DNA of 64,000 bases from Pirellulales bacterium (GTDB lineage Bacteria; Planctomycetota; Planctomycetia; Pirellulales; JADZDJ01), in the NCBI GenBank assembly GCA_020851115.1, contig JADZDJ010000065.1, forward strand, positions 1 through 64,000, in the 5' to 3' direction. The notes beneath the pieces are model-generated. The model had not been told where the DNA came from. It did not search any database and worked only from the letters and a program-made list of their open reading frames with translations. Positions 26,358 through 36,049 of this stretch are shown piece after piece. The stretch's first letter is position 1. Each line of letters begins with the position of its first letter. The position numbers and the translations under genes were made by a program.

Positions 26358-27401
26358 CTATCGCTGGTAAATTGGTAGGATATTTTTGTCAAGTTGCAAA
26401 ATGGTGAGATTCACGGCCGTGGTGTAGATCGTCCCAACGTGTCCTTGCGTCCAGTATACGCCGCTGCGATCTTCGGACGACTCGTTGATTAATCGTGGGT
26501 AGATCTGATCGCGGTACTTGCCCCAATTCTCTCCTCCTTCGCGATATTTCACTTGCGCGTAGTAGTAGTGGGCATAATGCCAATGGCCAAAGCTCTGATT
26601 GGAAATGTTGCTGAGATTCTTTTCCGCGTAACTGAACATCTTAGGGACAAATCGATCGTCATAGTCGCCGGCGTTGTAGAGGCAAGCAATCGCCGCCGCC
26701 GTAATGGCCGGTCGCGGCCCGCCGCCTTTGGAACTGTACTGTACTGCGCCGTCGTCGCCCGTGCATTTGTGAATATACTTGATCGCCTTTTCGATAATTT
26801 CATTCGGCACGGAAATTCCCGCGTTTCTGCAGCCGCGCAGCCCCTGGACTTGTGTGATGGTGGTCGAGCCTTCGTCGAATCCGCCGCCGTCTTTGGCGCT
26901 GACGTAGCCCCAGCCGCCGTCGTCGGTTTGGGCGCGGCCACAGAATTCGACGGCCTTGGTCAGCACTTCGACCAGCTCGTTGCGACGGGCCGCATCTTCC
27001 TCTTCTCCCAGTACTTGCGAGAGGAACAGCATCGAATAGCCGTGCCCGTAGGTGTAGCGGTCGTCGCGCGTCGGGTCGCCGATCAGACCATTCGCGCGAC
27101 TGCGGCTAGAGAGGTAATCGACCGCGCGGCGTATGTTCTGCGCGTATTTCCCTTGCGTGGTTGTCGAGCCTTCTTGTAGCAGCGCAATTCCCGCCAGCGC
27201 CGTCATTGCCGTCGGATAGCGGCCGTCGTTGGCCGACCAGTGGCCGAGGCGCGATTGAGTATTGGCAATCCACTCCAAGCCGCGAGAAATGCAGCGATCG
27301 ATGCGAGGGTCTTTCTTGGCCGTCGCCCAGGCATCGCGGGGCCACAGCACGGCAATGACCACGGCGGCGACCATGGCGATGATCTGTAAATTCCGATTCA
27401 T
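26358..27401 (-). CDS. Secreted terpenoid-cyclase-fold (prenyltransferase/squalene-oxidase repeat) protein
   Basis: 347 residues. Signal peptide about 1-26 (ending AWA). The rest is made of alpha-barrel repeats of the squalene-cyclase/prenyltransferase type: GLEWIANTQSRLGHWSANDGRY, AVEFCGRAQTDDGGWGYVSA and ITQVQGLRGCRNAGISVPNE. In secreted planctomycete proteins this fold is not usually tied to terpene chemistry, so a cyclase activity should not be assumed. The start at 27401 is fixed by GGAAGGAT upstream and the signal peptide; a longer frame opens at 27566 inside the preceding gene. It lies 56 bp after the giant PQQ gene. Confidence 0.85.
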   Translation of the reverse strand: MNRNLQIIAMVAAVVIAVLWPRDAWATAKKDPRIDRCISRGLEWIANTQSRLGHWSANDGRYPTAMTALAGIALLQEGSTTTQGKYAQNIRRAVDYLSSRSRANGLIGDPTRDDRYTYGHGYSMLFLSQVLGEEEDAARRNELVEVLTKAVEFCGRAQTDDGGWGYVSAKDGGGFDEGSTTITQVQGLRGCRNAGISVPNEIIEKAIKYIHKCTGDDGAVQYSSKGGGPRPAITAAAIACLYNAGDYDDRFVPKMFSYAEKNLSNISNQSFGHWHYAHYYYAQVKYREGGENWGKYRDQIYPRLINESSEDRSGVYWTQGHVGTIYTTAVNLTILQLDKNILPIYQR

Positions 27402-27457
27402 GGGATCTATCCTTCCGGTCTGCCCCGATCGCGGATGAGAGGCTTTCCGACCATTCA

Positions 27458-30400
27458 TTACTTCGGCTGCGCCGGTGCAAACGGATCTCGATTGATCTTG
27501 ACTGGCGCCTTTTCCGGTTCCGTCGCCTTCTGCCATGCGTTTTCGATCGTGTTCGTCAAATCCCATTGCGAGCCGCCGAGTCCTGCTTGGTAGGGCGGCT
27601 CTGGTGGGACAGGATTGCCGGTGAACTTCAAGGTCACGCTCTGCTGTAACACATGGATGGTGATCACCTTGTTTTCAAAATCCGTCGTCGCTTCGAAGGC
27701 CGCGACTTGCTGCAGATCGTCATCTTCAAAGATCAGCCGGCCGGTTTGCTTATCGAGGCATAGAATCGAGCCGCGCGGATTCCCATTGGATCCATTCGAA
27801 TCCGTCACCATTCGCAGGAACAGCAACACGGGAAGCTTACTCGGCTGGCTAAGCAGCAGCCCGTGCTCTTCCACGGAACCAGGCGTTGCCCATTGCAGCT
27901 TGCCGGTGGCCCGATTGAAAGCGTAAATGCGCCCTGTTACCGTCGGCATGATGCCGTCCAGTTGCGCCAGAATCGTACGGCGACCGCGATTCGCGGCTGG
28001 CTGGTCGCTCGTCGAGTGATCGACAACCAAAAGATCATGCTCCGACGATCGCACGACGTAGATGTTTTCGAGGTTTGGCTCGGGCGCCAATTTTTCGTCG
28101 ATGGTGATTCTCCCGTCGGCGAGCGACAACATTACCAGTCGCCCGTCGCGCTGCATGATCGCAACCGTCTCGTCGTCCACGACCGTACTCTTGGCATCGA
28201 CCGAAAACTTCGCGTTCCAAAGGTCTCGATTTCCCCACGGATCGACGAGCCGGAGTTGCTGCTGGCCGTCGGCCAAAGGGGTCCACGCCAACACACAGCG
28301 ACCGTATGCCATCCAGCGCTGATTGGATGCAGGCAACACGCACTTGCCGAGTAAAAAGCCGTCGATGGCGCGCAACACCAAAGCTTTGGCATCGTTTCCT
28401 TCCGGCGGAGCGACAAGAATGAGCTCGTCGTCGCCAAATATCTCGCAGTTCTGCCATTCGACTTGGCGGGTCCAGAGCGGCTTTCCCGACAGCGGATCGA
28501 GCGCCATCACCTCGCGCCCACGCTGCATAAACACGCCGTTGGCACCGGCTGGACCCAGGCAGCCAAGTTGCGCAGGCTGAGCGCCGTTGCGAACTCGAGC
28601 GGCAATCCGCACCCGCCCACCGCCGTTGAAATAGACGGTACCGGTGTTGCCGTCGCCGATTTCCTGTCGCCACAGGATTCGTCCAGCGGCCCCTTCCGTC
28701 GACCGCAGTGTGTCGATTCCCATCACTTGATTGCCAGTGCATAGCACCAGCAGATGGCCGTAGGCGGCCAAGCACGCCGAACTTGGAACAATGTTGTAGC
28801 CGCGCTGGCCGTCGTTGAGCGACACGCGAAAACGCTCTATTCCCCAGCCGTCGCGGGCCACCAATTCGCCTCCCGACTGCTGATATCCAATCGTCAAATC
28901 TTCGAAAAATGGGCCGCGTGGGCCGCGAAATTCCAGCGGCTGAAACGGCAGCGAAGGATGGTTGCGGCCCGATCGCGAATCTTTCTTGGCAATGACTTCG
29001 CCCGCGGGCAATCCGGACGACTGCGTTTGCGCGCGGCGAAGAGGAGACTCGCTGGGGAGCGACTCCAGATACTTGGCGATCGATTGGCGGTCGACAAGCG
29101 GCGCATCGTCAAATTCCTTCGCCAAGCGACGGTAATAGGCCAGTGCATCCTGTTCCTGGCCAGCGTCGCGCAGCAGGGCAGCTAGCTTGACCGCGGCATC
29201 TTTCCGTCGCGACGTGTCCGAAGAGAGTTCCAGTTTTCGCAGCATTTGTTCGCGTTGGAGCAAGGCCACAGAACCGGAGATTTGCTCGACCAGCATTTCG
29301 CGAGCCCGCTCGGCCGCCGGATGATCGCTGAAGTAACCCAAGAACTGCCGCAACGGACGCACACCCTGCTCGGCAATGGCGGCTTGCAACTGCGCGTCGA
29401 TCGCGGCGTCAACTTTTGTTCGTTCGTCCGTACTGGCGGCGGCGATCAATTCGTTGAGTTTGGCGCGAATCCAGCGGTCTCGGCGCACGCTGCGATCGGC
29501 TTCGACGCCGTCCAATTCATCGTCCGGTGGCGTCGGCAATTGCGCCAGCTTCAAATAGGCTTCGAGCGCGGCCACCGTATGCCCTTGTTGTTGCAGCCCC
29601 GCGGCAACCACTCGCAAGAACCAAGCTCGTTCCGCGTCGAATTGCACCAGCGGCTCTAGTTCGGCGACGAGCGACTGATATTTGCCAAAATCTTGCGCAA
29701 GCGCGGTGGTGAGCGCTTCGACAAACAAATCTCGCGTGAACGGCGACGGATCGAGCTGATACGCCCGGCGAATGTCCGCCACCGCTTGTTCCAGCTTGGC
29801 CGCTCCCAACTCGCTGTCACTCAGCGCAATCTCGCTGCGATGCGCCAGCGCCCAGGCGTTGTCTGAATCGCCCTTCAGCGTTTCGGCAATGCGAATCTGG
29901 AGCGGTTCCAGTTGATAGAATGATTCCAAATAATCGACCCCTTGCGAGATCACCTCACCCCGGTAGCAAATCAGGTTTCCCGGAATGCTGCCGTGCCGAG
30001 ACTTTGCCCGCTGCGTGATTCGTTCCTTCACTAGGTCGATTTTTACGACCTCGGCCGTCGTCAGCGGAAGGTAGTATTCATTGCCGCTCAAATAGCCGCG
30101 CCCGCTCGGCAAGGCTCGATCTGGGAGTGCAACCGGCTGTTGCCACGCCGGCTGGCCATCGGCGAGCCGCAGCGCGGTCACGCCTCGTTTGCCAACGACG
30201 ATCACTTTGCCGGCATGGACGCCGCCAACATAGAGGTTTTCGCCGCGCGCGACCGATTTCCACAACGGCTTGCCATCGACCAGGCTGAGGCAGTGCAATT
30301 CATCCGATTCCAGCGGCGAAACGACCACGCGACCGTCGGCAATGATTGTCGACGAATCGCACCAGCGTTCGGCGCCGCCACCATTCACCGCTTGAACGCC

Positions 30401-32233
30401 AAACGGATTGGGTCGAAACACAATGCCATTTTGATAGGTCTGTAAGTTCCGTGGGTACTGAAACGCCCACAGCAGCGAACGATTCGTGGTATCGACGGCC
30501 ACGACGGCACCGGCCGTCGTCGGGCAGATTAAAATGCCATCCGCAAAGCTGGGCGTGCAGCCGGCAAGCATTCGCAACGAATCCTGCATGATCGTCTGCT
30601 CAACAATGGCCAATTGTTGCCACCACTGGAGCTTGCCCGTCGACGCATCCAGCACGCACAACTTGATCTCGCCGTTGATTTCGGTCAGCACGTACAACAG
30701 TCCCTGCAACGGCAGCGGCGGGCCTAAGAAAAACGCCCCGGCAAGCTGCGGTTCGTCTTCGCCACTGGATCCACCGACCTGCCATTTCAGTTTGCCCTGC
30801 GTCGAAAGCTCACACGCGGTCAACCGGTTATACGGCCGCGCAAACTCGTATTGCATTTGAAAGCGAGCATCGGCGCCGTTCCGCCGATCAGCTCTCTCAA
30901 TCGATTCTTGTACCAAGAACAACCGCTGGCCGTCGCTCGACATCGTGCCCTGCGTGGCGTCCACCCATAAGCGTTCGGTCAGCGCCGAATGAACTTGCTG
31001 CTCAACCCCCTGCGCTGGCACGAGTGGAAGGTCGGATGGCTGCTGTGGCCCCCACGACAGGTCGTTCGTGCGAATCGGCCATAGCCGTTTACCCGAGGCA
31101 AAATCGACGGCGAGCACTTCGCGCGGCGTGCGCATCAGCACCAGATCGCCCACCGCCAGCGGCTGCATCACGGGGAGCGAGGGGACGCCGTCCTCGGCGT
31201 AGCGTTTACGCGTTTCAACGAGCATTTTTTCCAGCAGCGGATGATTCGTGGTGGACACTCGCCAGCGCGGATTCAAGAGCGGAATGCCGCCGGAGGAGAT
31301 CGAATTTCTCGACGGATTGCCGCGGTGCATGACCCAGCCTTCCGCGGTTGTCAGCCGACTGGCCTTGGACTCGCCAATTGCCGATCGCAGCCACGCGACC
31401 GCCGTACGGCTATCGGGAAACGACGGTACTCGCATCGAACCGATGCGAACGGTTGCCTTGGGTGATTGCTTGCGCAACGCCGCAAGCACGTCGCCGGCGC
31501 GCTCGGGAATCCCACCGCGCAGCCAACCGATCGAGGCGATGACCGATAAACCCGGCTCAAATTGCGCTGCGGCCTGAGGCGTATCGAGCAATCGCTGAAA
31601 GCAAAATGCCGCCGCGAGCGGCTGCGAATGATCGAGATAATGTCGGCCCAAGAGTAGCGTCGCTTGATAGCCGGCCTGCGTGTGAAAAAATCGTCGCGTC
31701 AAAGCTTCGAGCTTGGCGACATCCCCCTCTTCGGCCGCTTGCGAGAGCATTTGCGCAGCGCGAGTTCCGAACTGTAACTCGTAGGCCTTTTGGCCTTCGA
31801 CAGGCATATTGCCAATCAGCCGCTGAGCCTCCATCTTCAGGCTGCGATGGGTTTGCTGGCTGTCGGCGGGCTTGAAGAAATAATCTTCACCGCGCTTGAG
31901 AATGTCGTCGAGAAGTGTTGCCGCGTCACTGTAGCGGCCATCTTCGAGCAATTGCTTGGCCCGATCGAGCTGCCTGGTGGCGTCGCGATCCTGCGGCAAG
32001 AATAAGCCGTCGGTGCCGTCGGTGTCGGTCGCATCGCCGGCTTGAACTCGCCGCGGGCGGCCAAATTGAACGAATGGGGGAAGCGGCCGCGCAAGCTGCG
32101 GTTGGGGAGCTTGCGCCGCGGCAAATTCCACAGGCAATTCGAAAAAACCACTTGCCAACCAACCGAGTACGATCGCAATCGCAACTTTCCAACGGTTTGT
32201 GCGTCCCTGGTTCCAAGCATTTCGTTCCATCAT
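27458..32233 (-). CDS. Giant secreted TPR/PQQ beta-propeller protein (1591 aa)
   Basis: A signal or anchor helix (about 16-40) is followed by TPR-like sequence (about 85-240), a first PQQ-like propeller (about 300-745, with blades such as VVAVDTTNRSLLWAF and CLSLVDGKPLWKSV), a second TPR-like stretch (about 775-1040) and a second propeller (about 1090-1560, GREVMALDPLSGKPLWTRQV). Repeats of the type A-x-D-x-x-x-G-x-x-L-W mark the blades. Such propellers may or may not bind PQQ; no dehydrogenase residues are evident, so an assembly or scaffold role (BamB-like) is as likely. It is the first gene of the envelope row, with a 714-bp divergent region upstream. Confidence 0.85.
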   Translation of the reverse strand: MMERNAWNQGRTNRWKVAIAIVLGWLASGFFELPVEFAAAQAPQPQLARPLPPFVQFGRPRRVQAGDATDTDGTDGLFLPQDRDATRQLDRAKQLLEDGRYSDAATLLDDILKRGEDYFFKPADSQQTHRSLKMEAQRLIGNMPVEGQKAYELQFGTRAAQMLSQAAEEGDVAKLEALTRRFFHTQAGYQATLLLGRHYLDHSQPLAAAFCFQRLLDTPQAAAQFEPGLSVIASIGWLRGGIPERAGDVLAALRKQSPKATVRIGSMRVPSFPDSRTAVAWLRSAIGESKASRLTTAEGWVMHRGNPSRNSISSGGIPLLNPRWRVSTTNHPLLEKMLVETRKRYAEDGVPSLPVMQPLAVGDLVLMRTPREVLAVDFASGKRLWPIRTNDLSWGPQQPSDLPLVPAQGVEQQVHSALTERLWVDATQGTMSSDGQRLFLVQESIERADRRNGADARFQMQYEFARPYNRLTACELSTQGKLKWQVGGSSGEDEPQLAGAFFLGPPLPLQGLLYVLTEINGEIKLCVLDASTGKLQWWQQLAIVEQTIMQDSLRMLAGCTPSFADGILICPTTAGAVVAVDTTNRSLLWAFQYPRNLQTYQNGIVFRPNPFGVQAVNGGGAERWCDSSTIIADGRVVVSPLESDELHCLSLVDGKPLWKSVARGENLYVGGVHAGKVIVVGKRGVTALRLADGQPAWQQPVALPDRALPSGRGYLSGNEYYLPLTTAEVVKIDLVKERITQRAKSRHGSIPGNLICYRGEVISQGVDYLESFYQLEPLQIRIAETLKGDSDNAWALAHRSEIALSDSELGAAKLEQAVADIRRAYQLDPSPFTRDLFVEALTTALAQDFGKYQSLVAELEPLVQFDAERAWFLRVVAAGLQQQGHTVAALEAYLKLAQLPTPPDDELDGVEADRSVRRDRWIRAKLNELIAAASTDERTKVDAAIDAQLQAAIAEQGVRPLRQFLGYFSDHPAAERAREMLVEQISGSVALLQREQMLRKLELSSDTSRRKDAAVKLAALLRDAGQEQDALAYYRRLAKEFDDAPLVDRQSIAKYLESLPSESPLRRAQTQSSGLPAGEVIAKKDSRSGRNHPSLPFQPLEFRGPRGPFFEDLTIGYQQSGGELVARDGWGIERFRVSLNDGQRGYNIVPSSACLAAYGHLLVLCTGNQVMGIDTLRSTEGAAGRILWRQEIGDGNTGTVYFNGGGRVRIAARVRNGAQPAQLGCLGPAGANGVFMQRGREVMALDPLSGKPLWTRQVEWQNCEIFGDDELILVAPPEGNDAKALVLRAIDGFLLGKCVLPASNQRWMAYGRCVLAWTPLADGQQQLRLVDPWGNRDLWNAKFSVDAKSTVVDDETVAIMQRDGRLVMLSLADGRITIDEKLAPEPNLENIYVVRSSEHDLLVVDHSTSDQPAANRGRRTILAQLDGIMPTVTGRIYAFNRATGKLQWATPGSVEEHGLLLSQPSKLPVLLFLRMVTDSNGSNGNPRGSILCLDKQTGRLIFEDDDLQQVAAFEATTDFENKVITIHVLQQSVTLKFTGNPVPPEPPYQAGLGGSQWDLTNTIENAWQKATEPEKAPVKINRDPFAPAQPK

Positions 32234-32947
32234 AACAGTTGCTTCCCGCGGACGAGCCTGTTCGCGACATGCGGCAGTCTAGACCTCGATTAGGCTACCA
32301 AAAGGTCCAAAGGGTCGAGGTGGTTCCCGGTCTAAGCCTCGTAGAAACTCGTCTCAAAAGCGTTCCGATTATGCCGGCAAGGCCAGCTTTGAACCGCCGC
32401 AAATTGGCAAGCAGCTCATTCGGGCGAAAAACCGTCCTGGGGCCGAAATCCGATCCCTGCGAATTGAACCCCGCCGGCCGGAAAGCGGCTCGATCGAATC
32501 GCCTTGCGAGTTCATCGCAAAGCGACCTAAGTTTTTGCCACACTTTATCTTAAACGACGCTATTGCGACCGGCAACTATTGGTTGCCCCGAGACGACAAT
32601 TCGACGGCGGAACCGTCGGTCCAACCGGTGCGGCTGGCTACTCTTGCCACAATCGTTTAGCTCGGAGCGGACGGATTTTTCCCCTAATTGAAGGGTTTTT
32701 CCGTATCCAGCAGCAAAAATCTCGCGTATTTGCCGTGCATATTGCAAACTATGTGCCATGTTACTCAGACGGGCGCGCTTCCCCGCCGAGCGTTGCAGGG
32801 ATCGGGATTTTTCGGGGAATTTGCAGATTTTGTTGAACGCACGGATTGAAATTTCGCGATTGCCGCGATTAAATCAGCACGTTCCGTCCGTCGGAGCCAA
32901 ACTAAAAACCCGTTCCATTACCAACCCTGCAAGGAGGAGTTCACACT
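32234..32947. other. 714-bp divergent intergenic region
   Basis: No coding region is convincing. Small dyads are seen: GGCAAC-5 nt-GTTGCC (32571-32587) and CGACGG-5 nt-CCGTCG shortly after (about 32607-32623). The region must carry the promoters of the envelope row (leftward) and of the HU-like gene (rightward; candidate at 32846-32874). Confidence 0.5.
32846..32874 (+). promoter_or_regulatory. Candidate promoter of the HU-like gene
   Basis: TTGAAA (32846-32851), 17-bp spacer, TTAAAT (32869-32874). A start of transcription near 32881 would give a leader of about 67 nt ending in the strong AAGGAGGAG ribosome binding site. Confidence 0.4.
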
Positions 32948-33286
32948 ATGGGGAAAGCCGCGACAATGTCCAACAGTAAGAAAGCACCGTCAAAGCGCGA
33001 AGTGCTCGCCAGCATTTCCGAAGCCACCGGCGTCGCCAAGAAAGACGTAAGCGCCGTGCTGGAATCGTTGGCCGGCGAGATCAAGAAAGCTCTGGGAAGC
33101 AAAGGTCCAGGAATGTTTGCGATTCCGGGGCTGGTAAAGATTGAAAAGAAGAAAGTGCCTGCCCGGCCAGCGAAGAAGGGGGTGCCCAATCCGTTCAAGC
33201 CAGGTGAATTGATGGATGTGGCAGCCAAGCCAGCCAGCACGAAGATCAAGGTTCGAGCCCTGAAAAATCTGAAGGCGATGGCCTAA
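32948..33286 (+). CDS. HU-family DNA-binding protein
   Basis: 112 residues, lysine-rich. The HU-like fold is recognisable: KREVLASISEATGVAKKDVSAVLESLAGEI (helices 1-2), then PGMFAIPGLVKIEKKKVPARPAKKGVPNPFKPGEL (the beta-arm) and a C-terminal strand and helix (IKVRALKNLKAMA). It is expected to bind and bend DNA as a chromosome-organising protein. AAGGAGGAG lies 8 bp before the ATG, one of the strongest RBSs in the window. A strong terminator follows at 33360-33440, so the gene is probably monocistronic and highly expressed. Confidence 0.85.
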   Translation: MGKAATMSNSKKAPSKREVLASISEATGVAKKDVSAVLESLAGEIKKALGSKGPGMFAIPGLVKIEKKKVPARPAKKGVPNPFKPGELMDVAAKPASTKIKVRALKNLKAMA

Positions 33287-33693
33287 TCGAAATTGCTTGG
33301 TTTGCGATCCGTTCGACCCGCTCGACGCGAGATTGCCGCCAACTCAACACGATTCGCCTACCGGCCGCTTGAGTGATGCCGGGAGCCGCAGACATCCCAG
33401 TCTGTCGCCCCCGGCCCATTCAGGCGGCCGGTGTTTTTTTGAAGCACGCGCCGTGTCGCTCTGTTCCACCTCTCGGCCCCGACGTCGTCCGGACCAACAG
33501 ATTTCGTCCAGGATGGTCTGCCGCAGCTTCCCGGTTGCGCCCGCAGTGCAATCAAGTTGAAATCCTTATCAGGCGCGTCCTCGGACCAGCCTGCCAGGTT
33601 CATCGTTGTATTCGCCTGTTTAGATATCGAACCGAGCGAAGGCCAATTGCCCAATTGAAGTGGAGGTCGAGATCTTCCCTCTCGCGCGGCCAG
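33287..33693. other. Intergenic region between convergent genes
   Basis: Holds the terminator of the HU-like gene (33360-33440). The remaining 250 bp show no gene or clear structure. Several frames are open but have no coding features. Confidence 0.5.
33360..33440 (+). terminator. Nested rho-independent terminator with REP-like inner palindrome
   Basis: Outer stem ACCGGCCGC (33360-33368) with GCGGCCGGT (33424-33432), then G and seven T (33434-33440). Inside it GCCGGG pairs with CCCGGC, and innermost CAGAC-6 nt-GTCTG. The innermost word CAGACATCCCAGTCTG resembles dispersed palindromes that I recall from other planctomycetes. Confidence 0.8.
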
Positions 33694-35586
33694 CTATTCG
33701 ACTTTTTCCTTGTTTTTTCGATCGATCGTTCTTCGCCGGAACTTGGCGATCGTGATCGTCGGCCGCTGGGTCATCGATTCGTTCATGCGGTGACGATAGG
33801 CCATTAGGATGTCGCTACGTGTGACAATGCCGACCACGCGCGGAGGTCGTTGGCGGGTGACAACCGGCAGGCGGCCGATGCTGTGGTTGACCATATGGTC
33901 GGCCGCTTGTCGCGCCGTCGTGCTCTCGTAAACAAACCGCGGCAAACTGATGGCGATCTCTTGCAGCGCCTTTCCGCCCGACTCTTTGTGTTTGGCCAAG
34001 TCCCGTCGAGTGATAATTCCCACCAATGCCCCAGCGGTATTAACAATGGGAAAGCCTTGGTGTGAGAAATCGGCACCGGCCGTTTTGAGCCACTGTCGAG
34101 CTTCTTCCACCGTTTGCGTAGCTTGCAGCGTCACGACTGGCTTCGAGGCGATCTTGCCCACGGTAATTTGCTCCAGCGGATCGCTCGCGTATTCCACCGG
34201 CACATTGACGCCGCGGCGCGCGATTTTTTCAGTCATCAATGAATGCCGCGACAGCAGTGCCGAAACAAGGTAGCTGGCCGCGCAACCTCCCAGCAGCGGC
34301 AACAGCCCAAATGGCTGCCAGGTTGTTTCGAAGGCGAACACCGCCGACGCCAGCAAGGCCCGCGAAGCGCCGGCGAACATCGCCGCCATGCCCACCAGCG
34401 CCGCGACGCGTACATCGATGGCCGCCGACGGCAACAGTTGCGCGGCCGCAGCGCCGAGCACGTTCCCGAAACCGGCGCCGATGGTAAACAGCGGGGCCAT
34501 TGTCCCCCCTGAAGTGCCGCTACCGATTGAAATCGACCAGGAAATCAACTTGGCCAAAGCCAGAATGCCAATCAGCTTTGTCTCCCCAACATCCGAGATT
34601 GCCGTCGTGATATTATCGTAACCGACGCCCAAAGTCGCCGGCACGAAATAGCCACAGATGCCTACGGCAACGGCCCCAACCATCGGCCACCACATCCAGT
34701 GGATCGGTAGTCGCTCAAAAATGTCCTCGATTGCATATACCAACCGAGTGATGAATGCCGCGGCAACACCCATGACCGCTCCCAAGGCGACGAAAAACGC
34801 CAAAGCTTCGAGCGTCGGCGCGGTGACATCGGGCATGGGAAATACCGGGTGTTCACCCCCTTCGAACAGAATCATCCGCATTCCGGTTGCGGCCACGCTC
34901 CCCAAGGCAACGGGCACTAGCGACCGGGCGCGAAATTCAAAGAGCAACAGTTCGACCGCCAACAACACGGCCGCCACTGGGCTATTAAAAATCGCCGCCG
35001 TTCCCGCTGCCGCGCCAACGGCCAATAGCGTTTTTCGCTCGGAGGCGGATGTTCGCAGGAATTGGCCGATCAGCGAACCCAGCGCGCCACCGGTGGCGAT
35101 AATCGGCCCCTCAGCCCCAAACGGTCCGCCCGTGCCGATGGCCACGGCTGCTGAAATTGGCTTGAGAAATGTGATCCGTGCCGGAATGCGGCTTTGATTC
35201 GTCAGCACCTGTTCCATCGCTTCCGGCAGTCCGTGCCCGCGAATCGCCTGCGAGCCATAGCGGGCCATCAGCCCCACAATAAATGCCCCAACCACCGGCA
35301 CTAGCAGCACCCACAGCCCCAAGTTGTTATCCGCCGGAGTGACGTTTTCGAGCGAAATACTTCCATAGAACGAGATGTTCGTCACCAGCGCGATGAGCCG
35401 CAAGAAGGCAACAGCGACAAACGAAGTCATCACCCCGATGACGAGGGCCAAACCACAAATCCAAACGACGCGACGGTCGAGCGGATTCGATTCGGTGGGA
35501 ACTTGTGCCGCCTCGATCGCCAGATCGAGTGCTGGGGAAACCGGCAAGCCGTTGGTTGACGCGGGGGAGATCTTTTCGCCATTCAT
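33694..35586 (-). CDS. ClC-family chloride channel/transporter with two CBS domains
   Basis: 630 residues. The membrane part (about 40-450) has the ClC selectivity signatures: GHGLPEAM (GxGxP type), GTGGPFGAEGPI with the gating glutamate, and GSGTSGGTMAP. A C-terminal pair of CBS domains follows (about 465-610; ITVGKIASKPVVTLQATQTVEE and IGRLPVVTRQRPPRVVGIVTRSDIL), which in this family sense adenine nucleotides. It should move chloride across the cytoplasmic membrane, as a channel or H+ antiporter. It is convergent with the HU-like gene. The N-terminus is soluble for about 40 residues. Confidence 0.92.
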   Translation of the reverse strand: MNGEKISPASTNGLPVSPALDLAIEAAQVPTESNPLDRRVVWICGLALVIGVMTSFVAVAFLRLIALVTNISFYGSISLENVTPADNNLGLWVLLVPVVGAFIVGLMARYGSQAIRGHGLPEAMEQVLTNQSRIPARITFLKPISAAVAIGTGGPFGAEGPIIATGGALGSLIGQFLRTSASERKTLLAVGAAAGTAAIFNSPVAAVLLAVELLLFEFRARSLVPVALGSVAATGMRMILFEGGEHPVFPMPDVTAPTLEALAFFVALGAVMGVAAAFITRLVYAIEDIFERLPIHWMWWPMVGAVAVGICGYFVPATLGVGYDNITTAISDVGETKLIGILALAKLISWSISIGSGTSGGTMAPLFTIGAGFGNVLGAAAAQLLPSAAIDVRVAALVGMAAMFAGASRALLASAVFAFETTWQPFGLLPLLGGCAASYLVSALLSRHSLMTEKIARRGVNVPVEYASDPLEQITVGKIASKPVVTLQATQTVEEARQWLKTAGADFSHQGFPIVNTAGALVGIITRRDLAKHKESGGKALQEIAISLPRFVYESTTARQAADHMVNHSIGRLPVVTRQRPPRVVGIVTRSDILMAYRHRMNESMTQRPTITIAKFRRRTIDRKNKEKVE

Positions 35587-36049
35587 TTAATTCTTCAAGC
35601 TGCAAACTTCGAGGGCATCCGAAAAAGCGGTCAGAGAGGAATACTTTCGCCGTGTTTGCCGATGTTCCTGGTCGATCGGCGAATCGATTTGCCTCAGACA
35701 GGCAAGATTCGGAACGGCTCTTATCATGTTGCGTTCCGTGTCGCGGTCGAACGCGACACTTCCGCAATCCATCATAAATTTTTTGGTATTCGGCCGAAAG
35801 GGAGTGCGGCGAGGTCGCCGGTTGGCAAAGGCTGCCGCAACTCAAAAAACACCGACAATTTCGCCTTGGCCGCCGCTGTCTTGCCGATTTGGCTGAATCT
35901 GCAATGTTGCAGCCGCAGGCCCTTTCAAGATTGCAAGATTCACTCGATCGCCATTGCTTTGCACTTTACCCGTGCGGCCGATCGACAGTCCATTCGGCGA
36001 CAAGCGTTGATGTGCGAAGTGCATTGCGATTGCTGCACCTTCACTTCGT
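35587..36049. other. Intergenic region without recognised gene
   Basis: Upstream region of the ClC gene. A plus-strand frame (35656-36192) is open across it but runs antisense into the PQQ gene and has the cysteine- and arginine-rich look of noncoding sequence. Nothing else is seen. Confidence 0.5.

Noticed and set aside
26358-27401. Squalene/hopene cyclase for hopanoid synthesis
   Set aside because: Too short, has a signal peptide, and no DxDD-type catalytic motif was seen; only the repeat fold is shared.
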